Source: Calditrichota bacterium
GTDB taxonomy: Bacteria > Calditrichota > Calditrichia > Calditrichales > Calditrichaceae
DNA: 64,000 nucleotides
Assembly (NCBI GenBank): GCA_024278755.1
Contig: JAJRSO010000035.1
Coordinates: forward strand, 1-64,000
Direction of reading: 5' to 3'
Below the pieces are notes generated by a model. It made no database searches and was not told the origin of the DNA. It worked only from the letters and a program-made list of their open reading frames with translations. Within the stretch, counting starts at the first letter, position 1; every line of letters begins with the position of its first letter. Shown in pieces: positions 1-8,721 of the stretch. Made by a program: the position numbers and the translations under genes.

Positions 1-636
1 AATGAGGCGGCTCAGCTGGTTAGCCTACCCTTTAGCAGGGCCGGCGGTATGGGCATGACAGGCGGTGGAATGATGGGCATGGGCCGCCGTGAACGCCGAA
101 CCGGATTTCCCAGTGGAAGCGCATTTGACATTGCCCGTTTTAATATCGTTAAAAAAGAGACAGCATCTAAATCCCTGCCGGCCGTTCTTTCTAAAATCCC
201 ACAGCCCGATGTTGCGCAGGCCATTAATACAAATAATCCCAGACGCTTTGTATTTGCCATGGGACGTGGCAGCGCCACGATCAACGGACGCAGTTTCGAA
301 ATGACTCGGGTAGCCGATGATGAGATTGTTAAATTAAATACAACGGAAGTGTGGGAACTGGTTAACGGCGGCATGGGCATGATGCAAATGCCACATCCGG
401 TACACGTGCACGGTCTGCAATTCCGAATCATCGAGCGCACAGCAGGCTCAGGCTGGGCCTCCATAAAAGACGGTTTTGTGGATCAGGGCTGGAAAGACAC
501 CGTGCTGCTTATGCCCGATATGCGCGTCAAAATTTTACTACGTTTCGAGGATTATACCGGATTGTTTTTGTACCACTGCCACAATTTAGAACATGAAGAC
601 ATGGGCATGATGCGTAATTATTTAGTGGAAGCGTAG
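1..636 (+). CDS. Multicopper oxidase, C-terminal part (gene starts before the window)
   Basis: The reading frame is open from base 1, so the N-terminus lies outside the window. Two copper-binding signatures of the third cupredoxin domain are visible: HPVHVHG at about 391-411 and HCHNLEHEDMGMM at about 574-612. The latter carries the HCH, the downstream His and the axial Met of the type 1 site, as in CueO/CotA-type oxidases. A Met-rich segment (GMGMTGGGMMGMG, 49-87) resembles the Met-rich insert of cuprous oxidases. The likely role is oxidation of Cu(I) or another low-potential substrate outside the cytoplasm. Location beside a copper ATPase supports copper detoxification; the exact substrate is inferred. 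Confidence 0.9.
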   Translation, partial: NEAAQLVSLPFSRAGGMGMTGGGMMGMGRRERRTGFPSGSAFDIARFNIVKKETASKSLPAVLSKIPQPDVAQAINTNNPRRFVFAMGRGSATINGRSFEMTRVADDEIVKLNTTEVWELVNGGMGMMQMPHPVHVHGLQFRIIERTAGSGWASIKDGFVDQGWKDTVLLMPDMRVKILLRFEDYTGLFLYHCHNLEHEDMGMMRNYLVEA

Positions 637-661
637 TTTTATAAAGAGAATAGAAAGATAA

Positions 662-697
662 AAAAGCCTTTCTGTTTTTGTACACAGGAAGGCTTTT
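662..697. terminator. Bidirectional rho-independent terminator between convergent genes
   Basis: AAAAGCCTTTCTG (662-674) pairs with CAGGAAGGCTTTT (685-697) with one wobble. There is an A run on one side and a T run on the other. It lies between the stop of the multicopper oxidase and the stop of the convergent lipoprotein gene, so it can serve both. Confidence 0.8.
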
Positions 698-713
698 CAA
701 TTCTGTTAAAAAT

Positions 714-1352
714 TTAATTATTCGGATCGTAAGGCATCATACCGTTAGGAATAAAATCCCAGTCGATACCCGGCTCTACTTCGTGTGCCAGTTCAGGATG
801 CGGACCGCCATCCAGTGTAAAAGAACGTACTGCGATGTGACGGAACCATAAAATTTTTGTGGGATGTTTGCTGCCGTCGTCTACCCGTACAAATTCATGA
901 TAATGCACGATTCCGGTTTTAGCATAGCGTTTGGCCTTCTCCATAGACCAGGTGTCGATGATTCCCTGCACAACGTAGAGCAAGGCACCGTCCGGAGCAT
1001 CCGAAGACCACCAGTTCGGTTTACCAAATGGACCCGTATTATAATGTCGGCCCTGCAGTCGATTAGGTGTAACCTGCTTCCAGAAATGTCCCGGAATATC
1101 GGTTGCCCCATTCGGGCCGTCCGGAGCGCCAGGTGCAAGATAATATCTATCGCCGTCAATCATCACAACCGGTCCATGGACAAATTCTTTTTTTGCGGAA
1201 ATTTTTGATAAATTTATATCTTGCGAAAGTTCAGCATCGGTAATCGACTGGCTTTCTGCCGGTTCTGTTTCAACCGGGCTTTGCTGGCAGGAATATAAAA
1301 ATAAAATACTTAAAATTAACAATGCACTTGTTTTATAAAATTTGTGTAACAT
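714..1352 (-). CDS. Lipoprotein of unknown function
   Basis: The protein has 212 residues with an N-terminal signal and a lipobox ending in Cys22 (LYSC), so it should be anchored in a membrane outside the cytoplasm. The mature part starts with an acidic, low-complexity stretch. It continues into a compact domain rich in Trp, His and Pro (for example GHFWKQVTP, GKPNWWSSD, HYHEFVR and KILWFRHIAVR). I do not recognise a family. It faces the multicopper oxidase and lies upstream of and divergent from a DUF302 gene, so a link to metal or redox stress is possible but only inferred from position. Confidence 0.75.
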   Translation of the reverse strand: MLHKFYKTSALLILSILFLYSCQQSPVETEPAESQSITDAELSQDINLSKISAKKEFVHGPVVMIDGDRYYLAPGAPDGPNGATDIPGHFWKQVTPNRLQGRHYNTGPFGKPNWWSSDAPDGALLYVVQGIIDTWSMEKAKRYAKTGIVHYHEFVRVDDGSKHPTKILWFRHIAVRSFTLDGGPHPELAHEVEPGIDWDFIPNGMMPYDPNN

Positions 1353-1746
1353 ATTTCACCCTGAAAGGTGTTGACAAAATTTGATTTGATTTAAATAAAA
1401 CGGAAAACTGCCTGATACTTACGGTTCATGCATAAAACCTCCTCTATGCTCAATAGGCCTTTCCAAAAACACTGAATAGAATTAAAACAATAAAAGTCAC
1501 GCGATTATCACAAACTCTGAACATTTATATCATTTTTCATTTTTATGTGTAGACTATTCTGCTGACCATTTGTAGAATAGTCTACACATAAATTTAACTC
1601 CTGTTCCTTTAATTAAATTTATATATCGGCTATTCCTTTTATAAACAAAGTGTTAAACTAAAACGAAACAGTGAAATACCGTATTGGCACAGTCTTTGAA
1701 TAAGACTAAACAAAATATCAACACGAATCCAAAAGAGGAACAAAAA
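1353..1746. other. Divergent intergenic region, AT-rich, with one long inverted repeat
   Basis: No coding region is supported here. The stretch separates the lipoprotein gene from the DUF302 gene, which point away from each other, so it should hold both promoters. The only structured element seen is the perfect inverted repeat at 1542-1592. Confidence 0.6.
1542..1592. promoter_or_regulatory. Perfect 19-bp inverted repeat in a divergent promoter region
   Basis: TTTATGTGTAGACTATTCT (1542-1560) is repeated exactly as its reverse complement at 1574-1592, with a 13-base spacer. It sits between two diverging genes, so a terminator role is unlikely, and there is no T run. An operator for a dimeric or tetrameric regulator, or a structured leader for the DUF302 gene, are the main options. 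Confidence 0.55.
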
Positions 1747-2133
1747 ATGAGTTATTATTTTTCAAAAGAAGTAGACGGCGATTTTGACGCTGTCATTGAT
1801 AAAGTGAACAGTGAATTACAAAACGAAGGTTTTGGCGTCCTGGCGGATATCAATATTCAGGGAGCGTTAAAAAACAAGCTGGGTGTGGATTTCCGTAAAT
1901 ACCGCGTACTGGGCGCCTGTAACCCGCCTTTTGCTTTAAAAGCGTTAAAAGCCGAAGATAAAATCGGTACCATGCTGCCCTGCAATGTCGTGGTACAGGA
2001 AGCGGAAGACGGAAGAATAGAAGTCGCCGCCATCAATCCGGTGCAATCCATGATTTCTGTAGGAAACGACAAATTAACAGAAATTGCATCTGAGATCGGT
2101 GTAAAGCTTAAAAAAGTAATTGAAGCTTTGTAG
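1747..2133 (+). CDS. DUF302 domain protein
   Basis: The protein has 128 residues. The start at 1747 was chosen because it follows a GAGG-type ribosome site and begins at the family N-terminus (MSYYFSKEVDGDF). The frame extends upstream without a good start. The sequence fits the DUF302 alpha/beta fold throughout: an amphipathic segment KVNSELQNEGFGVLADI, then YRVLGACNPPFALKAL with the conserved CNP, then MLPCNVVVQE with its conserved Cys. Members are small cytoplasmic proteins often found with metal or redox stress genes; the biochemical role is unknown. It lies immediately upstream of a SHOCT protein and a copper ATPase and may share their transcript. Confidence 0.85.
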   Translation: MSYYFSKEVDGDFDAVIDKVNSELQNEGFGVLADINIQGALKNKLGVDFRKYRVLGACNPPFALKALKAEDKIGTMLPCNVVVQEAEDGRIEVAAINPVQSMISVGNDKLTEIASEIGVKLKKVIEAL

Positions 2134-2267
2134 AAATGTTCAAGAAATTTTAAATGACACAAAATATTTGTCTCTCTTTCTCTTAAAACCGCACGTACTC
2201 AGTAGTACAAATTCAGAGTAAGCGCATGAGACGGAGAAAGAGTAGGAAGCAAACAAAGGAGTTAACA

Positions 2268-2504
2268 ATGATGGGCGATTTTGGAATGGGAATGGGTTCG
2301 GGGTTTGGCTGGATATTCTGGTTACTTTTAATTGTAGCTGTCTTCTTTTTATTTCGCGGGGGCTTTTTAGGTTGCGGAATGGGCCGACGCGGCAATGATA
2401 CTGGCAGCTCAGAAGAATCACCATTAAGCATTCTTAAACAACGGTATGCTAAAGGGGAAATTAGCAAGGATGAGTTCGAACGAATGAAGAAGGAACTTCT
2501 TTAA
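2268..2504 (+). CDS. Small SHOCT-domain membrane protein
   Basis: The protein has 78 residues from the ATG at 2268, which has an AAAGGAG site seven bases upstream; a second ATG follows at once. A Gly/Met-rich start (GDFGMGMGSGFG) is followed by one transmembrane helix (WIFWLLLIVAVFFLF). The C-terminal SHOCT motif reads LSILKQRYAKGEISKDEFERMKKELL in two overlapping segments. SHOCT (short C-terminal) domains often end small membrane proteins and may mediate oligomerisation. Many metal-resistance clusters carry such proteins, but no activity can be assigned. Confidence 0.85.
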   Translation: MMGDFGMGMGSGFGWIFWLLLIVAVFFLFRGGFLGCGMGRRGNDTGSSEESPLSILKQRYAKGEISKDEFERMKKELL

Positions 2505-2584
2505 CTTGGAATTGGGAGTTTGGAACTTAAAAATAGTATCCCATAACCTCCTTTACAAATTTATTAAAAAAGCAGGTAACAAAA

Positions 2585-4672
2585 ATGAATGCACACAAAC
2601 AGCACAATCACAGCGATAAAACGCACGAACACATAGCGCACACAGCGCATACACACGAAGAACATAATCACATGAATCACGATAAACATGGCGCGGGCGG
2701 CCACGATCACGACACACATAACCACCATGATCACCATGCCATGATGGTGCGGGATTTTCGTAAGCGCTTCTGGATTTCGCTTGTCTTAACGCTGCCGGTT
2801 CTTTTATTGTCCCCAATGATTCAGCGGGTAATCGGTTTAGGTGACGCCCTGCGCTTCAGCGGAGATCTACTCATCGCTTTTTTAATTTCCAGTTTTATCT
2901 TTTTCTACGGCGGCTGGCCCTTCTTAAAAGGAATGGTGGACGAACTGAAGAAAAAAACGCCCGGTATGATGAGCTTAATCGCCCTGGCCGTAACCGTGGC
3001 CTACGTATACAGCAGCGCCGTTGTATTTGGACTGGGTGGTAAAATTTTCTTTTGGGAACTGGCCACTTTAATCGATATCATGCTGGTGGGACACTGGATT
3101 GAAATGAAATCGGTAATGGGCGCCTCCCGCGCTTTGGAAGCGCTGGCCGAGCTGATGCCTTCGGACGCGCATAAAATATTAGCGGACGGCTCCATTGTCG
3201 AAACACCGTTGGGTGAACTCAAAACCGGCGACCGGGTTCTGATAAAGCCCGGTGAGAAAATTCCGGCCGACGGAATCATTGAAGAAGGACAATCGTCCGT
3301 AAATGAGGCCATGCTCACCGGAGAATCAAAACCGGTGGTTAAAAGCATTAACAGCAAGGTTATCGGCGGTTCCATTAACGGCGAAGGTTCCTTAACCGTT
3401 AAAGTCGAAAAAACCGGCAAGGATTCGTTTTTAGCACAGGTAATCGATCTGGTTCGTCAGGCGCAGGAAAGTAAATCCAAAACACAGGATCTGGCTAACC
3501 GGGCCGCGTTTTGGTTAACGCTAATCGCCATTGGCGCTGGCGGACTGACCATGTTTGTCTGGCTGGCTATTATGCATCAGGATTTTGCATTTGCGCTGGA
3601 ACGAACCGTTACCGTAATGGTGATTACCTGCCAGCACGCTCTGGGGTTGGCCGTTCCGTTGGTTGTGGCCGTTTCCACTGCAATCTCCGCCAAAAACGGA
3701 TTGCTGATTCGCAACCGCGGCGCTTTCGAACAGGCTCGTAATCTTCAGGCCATTATTTTTGATAAAACCGGCACTTTAACGCTTGGTAAATTTGGTGTGA
3801 CCGATACGGTTATTTTTGACGAACGTTTAAAAGCCGAAGACGTGTTAAAAAATGCGGCGGCGGTAGAAGCGCATTCCGAACACCCCATTGCACTCGGTAT
3901 TGTACAATCGGTATCTGCCTATCCAAAGGTTTCAGACTTTAAAGCTATTCCAGGAAAAGGCGCCAAAGGCAAAGTGGACGGTAAAGAAGTGATGGTTGTA
4001 AGTCCCGGTTATTTAAGAGAAAACAATATCCCCATGAAAAATAAACGAATCGAACAGCTCGGTTCTCAGGGTAAAACGGTTATTTTTGTACTGATTGACG
4101 GCTTCTTAAGCGGCGCCATTGCTCTGGCCGATATTATCCGGCCGGAATCAAAAGAGGCCATTAAGCGTATTAAAGAAATGGGTATCCGCACGATGATGCT
4201 GACCGGTGATAACAAACAGGTTGCGGCCTGGGTTGCCGAAGAGCTGGAACTGGACGAGTATTTTGCCGAGGTTCTGCCTCAGGAAAAATCTGCAAAAGTA
4301 AAAGAAGTACAGGCACGCGGTTTAACCGTTGCCATGACCGGCGACGGCGTTAATGACGCTCCGGCGCTGGCGCAGGCCGATGTAGGAATTGCCATCGGCG
4401 CCGGAACAGATGTGGCGGTAGAATCGGCCGATATTATTTTGGTACGCAGCAATCCCCAGGATGTATCCGCTATTATCGGACTGGCAAAAGCAACCTACAA
4501 AAAGATGGTGCAAAATTTAATCTGGGCGACCGGATACAATGCCTTTGCCATACCGCTTGCTGCCGGCGTTTTATACAGCTACGGCATTATTCTCAGCCCG
4601 GCAATGGGTGCGGTACTCATGTCTTTAAGCACTGTAATTGTGGCAATTAACGCGCGATTTTTAAAGATTTGA
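2585..4672 (+). CDS. CopB-like heavy-metal P1B-type ATPase with His-rich N-terminus
   Basis: The protein has 695 residues. The first 55 are extremely His-rich (about 20 His) and replace the usual HMA domains, as in CopB-type (P1B-3) copper or silver exporters. All cytoplasmic ATPase motifs are present: TGES in the actuator domain, phosphorylation site DKTGTLT (Asp393), SEHP of the nucleotide domain, and TGDGVNDAP. Membrane helices flank these. The transport-site motif, usually CPH in this group, reads Cys349-Gln350-His351 ([12 protein letters not shown]), so the helix-breaking Pro is missing. The neighbourhood (multicopper oxidase, DUF302, SHOCT, small Cys protein) supports copper export. Metal specificity with a CQH site is uncertain. 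Confidence 0.9.
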   Translation: MNAHKQHNHSDKTHEHIAHTAHTHEEHNHMNHDKHGAGGHDHDTHNHHDHHAMMVRDFRKRFWISLVLTLPVLLLSPMIQRVIGLGDALRFSGDLLIAFLISSFIFFYGGWPFLKGMVDELKKKTPGMMSLIALAVTVAYVYSSAVVFGLGGKIFFWELATLIDIMLVGHWIEMKSVMGASRALEALAELMPSDAHKILADGSIVETPLGELKTGDRVLIKPGEKIPADGIIEEGQSSVNEAMLTGESKPVVKSINSKVIGGSINGEGSLTVKVEKTGKDSFLAQVIDLVRQAQESKSKTQDLANRAAFWLTLIAIGAGGLTMFVWLAIMHQDFAFALERTVTVMVITCQHALGLAVPLVVAVSTAISAKNGLLIRNRGAFEQARNLQAIIFDKTGTLTLGKFGVTDTVIFDERLKAEDVLKNAAAVEAHSEHPIALGIVQSVSAYPKVSDFKAIPGKGAKGKVDGKEVMVVSPGYLRENNIPMKNKRIEQLGSQGKTVIFVLIDGFLSGAIALADIIRPESKEAIKRIKEMGIRTMMLTGDNKQVAAWVAEELELDEYFAEVLPQEKSAKVKEVQARGLTVAMTGDGVNDAPALAQADVGIAIGAGTDVAVESADIILVRSNPQDVSAIIGLAKATYKKMVQNLIWATGYNAFAIPLAAGVLYSYGIILSPAMGAVLMSLSTVIVAINARFLKI

Positions 4673-4689
4673 GGGACAAGGAGGGTTCT

Positions 4690-4800
4690 GTGAAAAACAT
4701 CTTTCGTCTGTTATTTCTACTTAAATCGATGGCGTGTCCGCTCGGTTACTTCGACAACGACGGTAAAAACAGTTTCGGTAAAATGAGACTTCTAAAATAA
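4690..4800 (+). CDS. Possible 36-residue small protein
   Basis: A GTG codon at 4690 follows a very strong ribosome site (AAGGAGGG, 4678-4685) right after the ATPase stop. It opens a frame of 36 codons ending at TAA 4800. The product begins with a short hydrophobic stretch (KNIFRLLFLLKSMACPLGY) and ends basic. I recognise no family. The strong ribosome site and position between two metal-resistance genes are the only support; it could be a chance frame. Confidence 0.3.
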   Translation: MKNIFRLLFLLKSMACPLGYFDNDGKNSFGKMRLLK

Positions 4801-4879
4801 AGAATGTCCCTTAGGGACTTTCGGGACAGGTCGGAATTTGCATCCGGCTTGTCCACCTATATTAAGGAAGGAAACAATA

Positions 4880-5056
4880 TTGTCAGAATCTTTACAAAAC
4901 ATTCTTTTGGCCGGACTGCTTGGACTGGCATTAGGATTCATTTTATTCCGGCTGATAACACGCACAAAAATGCTGCTTTCGAATAGAACTCCGGCCTGTC
5001 ATGGAGACGGAGAGGAGTCATGTAACCATTGCCATCCCGATAAAGCTGTAAAATGA
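4880..5056 (+). CDS. Small single-pass membrane protein with Cys/His-rich tail
   Basis: The protein has 58 residues from a TTG start at 4880, chosen for the AAGGAAGG ribosome site at 4864-4872. A single membrane helix (ILLAGLLGLALGFILFRLI) is followed by a short tail with four Cys and two adjacent His in CHGDGEESCNHCHPDK. This looks like a metal-binding tail of a small metal-handling membrane protein (compare FeoB-associated Cys-rich proteins). The stop overlaps the ATG of the next gene (merR) in an ATGA arrangement, which suggests translational coupling. The function is inferred only from the Cys/His tail and context. Confidence 0.65.
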   Translation: MSESLQNILLAGLLGLALGFILFRLITRTKMLLSNRTPACHGDGEESCNHCHPDKAVK

Positions 5057-5529
5057 AAAAATATATTGAGAACAAGAAAGGCAACAAAACGCTTATGTCT
5101 GAAGTGACCATCGGAAAGCTGGCGCAAAATGCCGGCGTCAATATCGAAACCATTCGTTTTTACGAACGCAAAGGTATTATGCCCAAACCGGTGCGTAAAC
5201 CGTCCGGGTTTCGTCTCTATTCGGATACCGATTTAAAACGGCTCAATTTTATCCTAATGGCAAAACGGCATGGATTTACCTTAGCCGAAATCAAAGACTT
5301 GCTGGAATTGCGCGTCAATCCACAATCCACCTGTGAAGAGGTTCGGTACAAGGCAAACGAAAAAATCCGTGTCATCGAAGAAAAATTACGCGAACTTAAA
5401 CGGATGCAGAAAGCCCTGCAAACCTTGGCCGCTAGTTGTCACGGTTCCAATCCAACGGGCGACTGTCCCATTCTGGAGGCCTTTGAGCAAAAACCATCCA
5501 CCAATACTTCTGAAATCAAAAGTCGTTAA
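5053..5529 (+). CDS. merR: MerR-family regulator, mercury type
   Basis: The N-terminal winged helix-turn-helix (TIGKLAQNAGVNIETIRFYERKGIM) is followed by a dimerisation coiled coil. Three Cys are placed like the Hg(II) ligands Cys82, Cys117 and Cys126 of Tn501 MerR: STCEEV, then SCHG, then DCPIL. This distinguishes it from CueR or SoxR types. The first ATG (5053) overlaps the upstream stop; an internal ATG at 5095 gives a 144-residue protein, the length of classical MerR, so the true start is open. It lies upstream of and in the same direction as merTP-merA, whose operator is at 5994-6011. Confidence 0.88.
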   Translation: MKKYIENKKGNKTLMSEVTIGKLAQNAGVNIETIRFYERKGIMPKPVRKPSGFRLYSDTDLKRLNFILMAKRHGFTLAEIKDLLELRVNPQSTCEEVRYKANEKIRVIEEKLRELKRMQKALQTLAASCHGSNPTGDCPILEAFEQKPSTNTSEIKSR

Positions 5530-5993
5530 TCGGGCATCTACAATCTCAAAGATTAATGATTGCAGATGAATGAATTATAATTTGCCGTGGTCGTAGCCAA
5601 AGGCAGAGAATGCCAATTTGCACTTCTTATATTGACGCATCCCGGTTTGATTGAAAAAACTGTCCCCACCCCATCCCTTTCTTATTCATAAGGAGAAGAA
5701 CTGACTTGCCACGAGAGTTATCTCGTGGATAAGGGATGTACAAAAAGTTATCCGGGATTTATCCCAATATTTTATGTGTGCCCCGATGATTGTATTGGGC
5801 AAAAACCCTTAATAGGTAAGGTTTTCTGCATCCCCCGGCAAAAGCCGAGGGCAAGGCAAGTTTAAAACATATCCCCGACAAGCCAGACTTGGTTCGGAAT
5901 TATATTGTTCCGTCGCTTCTTTCTGAAATCACTATTCGGTAATCGTTATTCTGTATTTTTCTTTATTCTTTAAAAAATTACTTTTCCGGGAAC
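5530..5993 (+). other. Long leader region between merR and merTP with two hairpins
   Basis: No gene is supported. CCACGAGA/TCTCGTGG (5709-5716 and 5721-5728) forms a perfect eight-pair hairpin with a GTTA loop. CCCCCGGC-AAAA-GCCGAGGG (5832-5851) forms a second. Neither is followed by a T run. The 534-base distance between merR and merTP is much longer than usual in mer operons. Confidence 0.5.
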
Positions 5994-6011
5994 ACTGTAC
6001 CATAGTACGGT
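5994..6011 (+). promoter_or_regulatory. MerR operator upstream of merTP-merA
   Basis: ACTGTAC-CATA-GTACGGT is a dyad with the GTAC-N4-GTAC core of the known merO operator and one mismatch between its arms. It sits 53 bases before the merTP start, where the stretched-spacer promoter that MerR untwists would be expected. The flanking -35 and -10 hexamers are weak matches to the usual consensus. Confidence 0.7.
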
Positions 6012-6063
6012 TCGTTATACGATTTATAAAGAACCGAAACGTATAATAAACCCGAGGTGAAAA

Positions 6064-6696
6064 ATGAAATTCAAACCATTAAATAACAACTCCGATTCCA
6101 AGCGCGGAATCGCCGGCGCCATAATTGCCGCCATTGCCGCTTCCGTCTGCTGTGTCGGTCCGCTTGTTTTATTAGCACTTGGCGTGAGCGGCGCCTGGGT
6201 TGGCAGCCTGACCGCTCTGGAACCCTTTCGGCCCTATTTTATGGGCGTCACCTTTATCTTTTTAGGCTATGCTTTTTACCGCATTTACCGCAAACCAAAA
6301 GCCGAAGAATGTGAACCGGGCAGTTACTGCGCCAATCCCAAATCGGAGAAAATCAATAAAATTTCACTATGGTCGGTCACATTTCTGATTTTAGTTCTGT
6401 TCGCGATCCCTTATATGGCCGGAATGTCGGTTGGAACGCAGAACAATATAAAGCAATCTGCCATCTTTTCCGCGGCTGAAATTAAACGACTGACCTTAGA
6501 CGTTCCGGGAATGAACTGCCCGGCCTGTCCCTTTACCGTGCAAAAATCACTGAAAAATTTAGACGGCGTCATCCAGGCAGAAGCCAATCTGGAGCAGAAG
6601 AAAGCGGTGGTTTTATACGACCCCACAAAGGTCACGCCAAAACAAATGATAGAAGCAACAACCAACGCCGGTTATCCCTCGACCGTAATGAAATGA
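6064..6696 (+). CDS. merT: Fused mercuric ion transporter MerT-MerP
   Basis: The protein has 210 residues. The first part is a MerT-like membrane protein: a helix carrying the vicinal pair Cys29-Cys30 (ASVCCVGPLVLLALG), a second helix, a loop with Cys83 and Cys89, and a third helix around 103-121. The last 70 residues form an HMA (MerP-like) domain with MNCPAC (Cys152, Cys155) in a GMNCPACPFTV context. It would take up Hg(II) outside and pass it through the membrane to MerA, with the periplasmic carrier covalently attached. Such MerTP fusions are known outside the Tn21 type. A GAGGTG ribosome site precedes the ATG. Confidence 0.9.
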   Translation: MKFKPLNNNSDSKRGIAGAIIAAIAASVCCVGPLVLLALGVSGAWVGSLTALEPFRPYFMGVTFIFLGYAFYRIYRKPKAEECEPGSYCANPKSEKINKISLWSVTFLILVLFAIPYMAGMSVGTQNNIKQSAIFSAAEIKRLTLDVPGMNCPACPFTVQKSLKNLDGVIQAEANLEQKKAVVLYDPTKVTPKQMIEATTNAGYPSTVMK

Positions 6697-6771
6697 GCTG
6701 TGGATAAATGATTTTTTCGTGCTTTTCGGTAATTATCTGTTGTAAAAAAATGAATAAGAAATGAGGATAAA

Positions 6772-8412
6772 ATGGAAATCAAAACAATTCAACTGACTAT
6801 TAAAGGAATGACTTGCGACCATTGTGCCGCCAGCGTAACCAAACAACTGGATGCGGATGGCATTCTGGATAAAAACGTCAGCTACAAAGAAGCGGACGCG
6901 ATGGTAACCTTCGATGAAAACAAAATATCCGGCGCGGAAATTGAACAATTGATCAATGCTACGGGACATTATCAGGTAACCGGACTATCCGAACTAAAAA
7001 ATGACTCCGTAAATGAAAAACACCTGATAATCGTCGGCGGCGGTTCGGCGGCCTTTGCGGCTGCCATTCAGGGCGGTGAACTGGGCGCTAAAGTAACCAT
7101 GATAAACGACGGTCTGCCCATCGGCGGCACCTGTGTAAACGTGGGCTGCGTGCCTTCTAAAAATTTAATCCGCGCCGCGCAAGTCCTGCACAAGTCCGGA
7201 CAGAACCCCTTTCACGGAATAAAAACAGAAGGGCGGCTAACGGATTTTAAAAAGCTCATTGAACAGAAACAGGAACTGGTGCTGGATTTAAGACAGCAAA
7301 AATATATCGATGTGGTAAAAGACAAACCGGGTTTCAGGCTGATTAAAGGCCGCGCTAAAGTGGCCTCCTCCACTGCGGTAGAAGTAAACGGGGAAACTAT
7401 AAACGGAAGCCATCTTTTAATCGCCAGCGGCGCACGCCCCAACATCCCTGATATTCCCGGACTTGCCGATGTTCCCTATCTAACCAATGAATCTGCTTTT
7501 GAATTAGAGGAGTTGCCGGAATCGCTTATTATTTTGGGCGGACGCTATGTGGCCCTGGAAATAGCTCAGATGTTTGCCCGTCTCGGCAGCAAAGTAACTG
7601 TTCTGCAACGTTCTGGCCGCATACTGCCTACCGAAGCGCCTGACCTAACAGAGGCGCTTAGCGGTTATCTAAAAGAAGAAGGAATCGAAATTCTAACCGG
7701 AAACGAAGTTCAAATGGTAAGCGAACACAACGGAAAGATTCTGGTGGAAACGCTTGTACATGGTAAACGACGACAATTTAAGGCTGAAAAAATTATTGCA
7801 GCCGCCGGACGCAGCGCAAATACAAATAATATGGGACTAAAAGAAAATGGCGTTGAGCTGACCCAATCCGGCTTTATACATGTAAATGAACATCTGCCAA
7901 CGTCCGTACCGACTATTTACGCCGCCGGGGATGTACTGGGAAAACGTATGTTTGTCTACACGGCCGCCTACGAAGGAAAACTGGCCGCGGCCAATATGTT
8001 CGGAACCAATAAAAGCAAGCGGAACTACAGCGTTGTGCCCTGGGTGGTGTTTACCGATCCGCAGGCGGCCGGTGTGGGACTGGATGAGGTACAAGCCGCG
8101 AAAAAAAATATCGATGCAGAAACGGCGCTTTTACCGCTCGCTTATGTGCCGCGTTCCCTCGCCGCAAAAGATACGCGGGGATTTATCAAACTGATCCGGG
8201 ACAAAAAAACCGACCGACTCGTTGGCGCCCGCATCCTGGCGCCGGAAGGCTCCGAACTTTTAATGGAAGCTGCGCTGGCCATTAAATTTGGCATCACAGT
8301 TTCACAATTAAAAGAAATGTTTCATCCCTATTTAACCCTTTCCGAAGGCATCAAACTGGCCGCCATCACTTTTGATAAAGATGTAAAAGAGCTGAGCTGC
8401 TGCGCCACCTGA
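6772..8412 (+). CDS. merA: Mercuric reductase with N-terminal HMA domain
   Basis: The protein has 546 residues and reduces Hg(II) to Hg(0) with NADPH in the cytoplasm. An HMA domain (GMTCDHC, Cys15/Cys18) leads into a class I pyridine nucleotide-disulfide oxidoreductase. The FAD site is IIVGGGSAAFAA (87-98) and the redox pair is GGTCVNVGC (Cys121/Cys126). An NAD(P)-binding domain near 245-275 (LIILGGRYVALEIAQMFARL) reads GGRYVA where GGxxxA is usual. The extreme C-terminus has the vicinal Cys543-Cys544 (LSCCAT) that hands Hg(II) to the active site and marks MerA against other family members. It lies 75 bases after merTP under the same operator. Confidence 0.95.
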   Translation: MEIKTIQLTIKGMTCDHCAASVTKQLDADGILDKNVSYKEADAMVTFDENKISGAEIEQLINATGHYQVTGLSELKNDSVNEKHLIIVGGGSAAFAAAIQGGELGAKVTMINDGLPIGGTCVNVGCVPSKNLIRAAQVLHKSGQNPFHGIKTEGRLTDFKKLIEQKQELVLDLRQQKYIDVVKDKPGFRLIKGRAKVASSTAVEVNGETINGSHLLIASGARPNIPDIPGLADVPYLTNESAFELEELPESLIILGGRYVALEIAQMFARLGSKVTVLQRSGRILPTEAPDLTEALSGYLKEEGIEILTGNEVQMVSEHNGKILVETLVHGKRRQFKAEKIIAAAGRSANTNNMGLKENGVELTQSGFIHVNEHLPTSVPTIYAAGDVLGKRMFVYTAAYEGKLAAANMFGTNKSKRNYSVVPWVVFTDPQAAGVGLDEVQAAKKNIDAETALLPLAYVPRSLAAKDTRGFIKLIRDKKTDRLVGARILAPEGSELLMEAALAIKFGITVSQLKEMFHPYLTLSEGIKLAAITFDKDVKELSCCAT

Positions 8413-8438
8413 TTGTAGCTTTTTAATCCAACCGAACC

Positions 8439-8556
8439 GTCATTCCGCTAAAATTCCGCCCCGTGGAAATAAAGAGGAATCCCGTTAGAATAAACAATGC
8501 ATTCACAGAGGGGTTCCTTCGGTTTGCTCCTTTGGAGCCGCACCGTTCGGAATGAC
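8439..8556. repeat. Dispersed hairpin-type repeat, GTCATTCCG ends
   Basis: The stretch is bounded by GTCATTCCG (8439-8447) and its exact reverse complement CGGAATGAC (8548-8556). It lies in the 309-base gap between merA and the ArsR-type gene, which otherwise contains no gene. Related elements with GTCATTGCGA-type ends lie at 12023-12107, 17757-17825 and 20166-20265. Confidence 0.55.
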
Positions 8557-8690
8557 AGAACAAGGCGCCCTGTCTGTAATCTACGAAATTCTGCCTGCCG
8601 GTTTCGGACAGATAGCAAAACCAATTCAAAATCACGCTATGGCTAAGATTAATAGTAAATAAACTTGAACTCCCGGATGGAATATATTAT

Positions 8691-8710
8691 ATTTGAGCAA
8701 TCGTTCAAGT
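8691..8710. promoter_or_regulatory. Likely ArsR/SmtB operator
   Basis: The dyad TTGA-GCAATCGT-TCAA (8693-8708) is embedded in AT-rich flanks and ends about 13 bases before the repressor start. Size and position fit the operators bound by SmtB/CadC-type repressors, which usually control their own transcript. An AT-rich -10-like stretch (TATATTATAT) lies just upstream. Confidence 0.5.
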
Positions 8711-8721
8711 GAGGTGAAAAA

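Noticed and set aside
4804-4986. 60-codon frame overlapping the Cys-tailed small membrane protein
   Set aside because: The other frame has a membrane helix, a good ribosome site and coupling to merR; this one has none of these.
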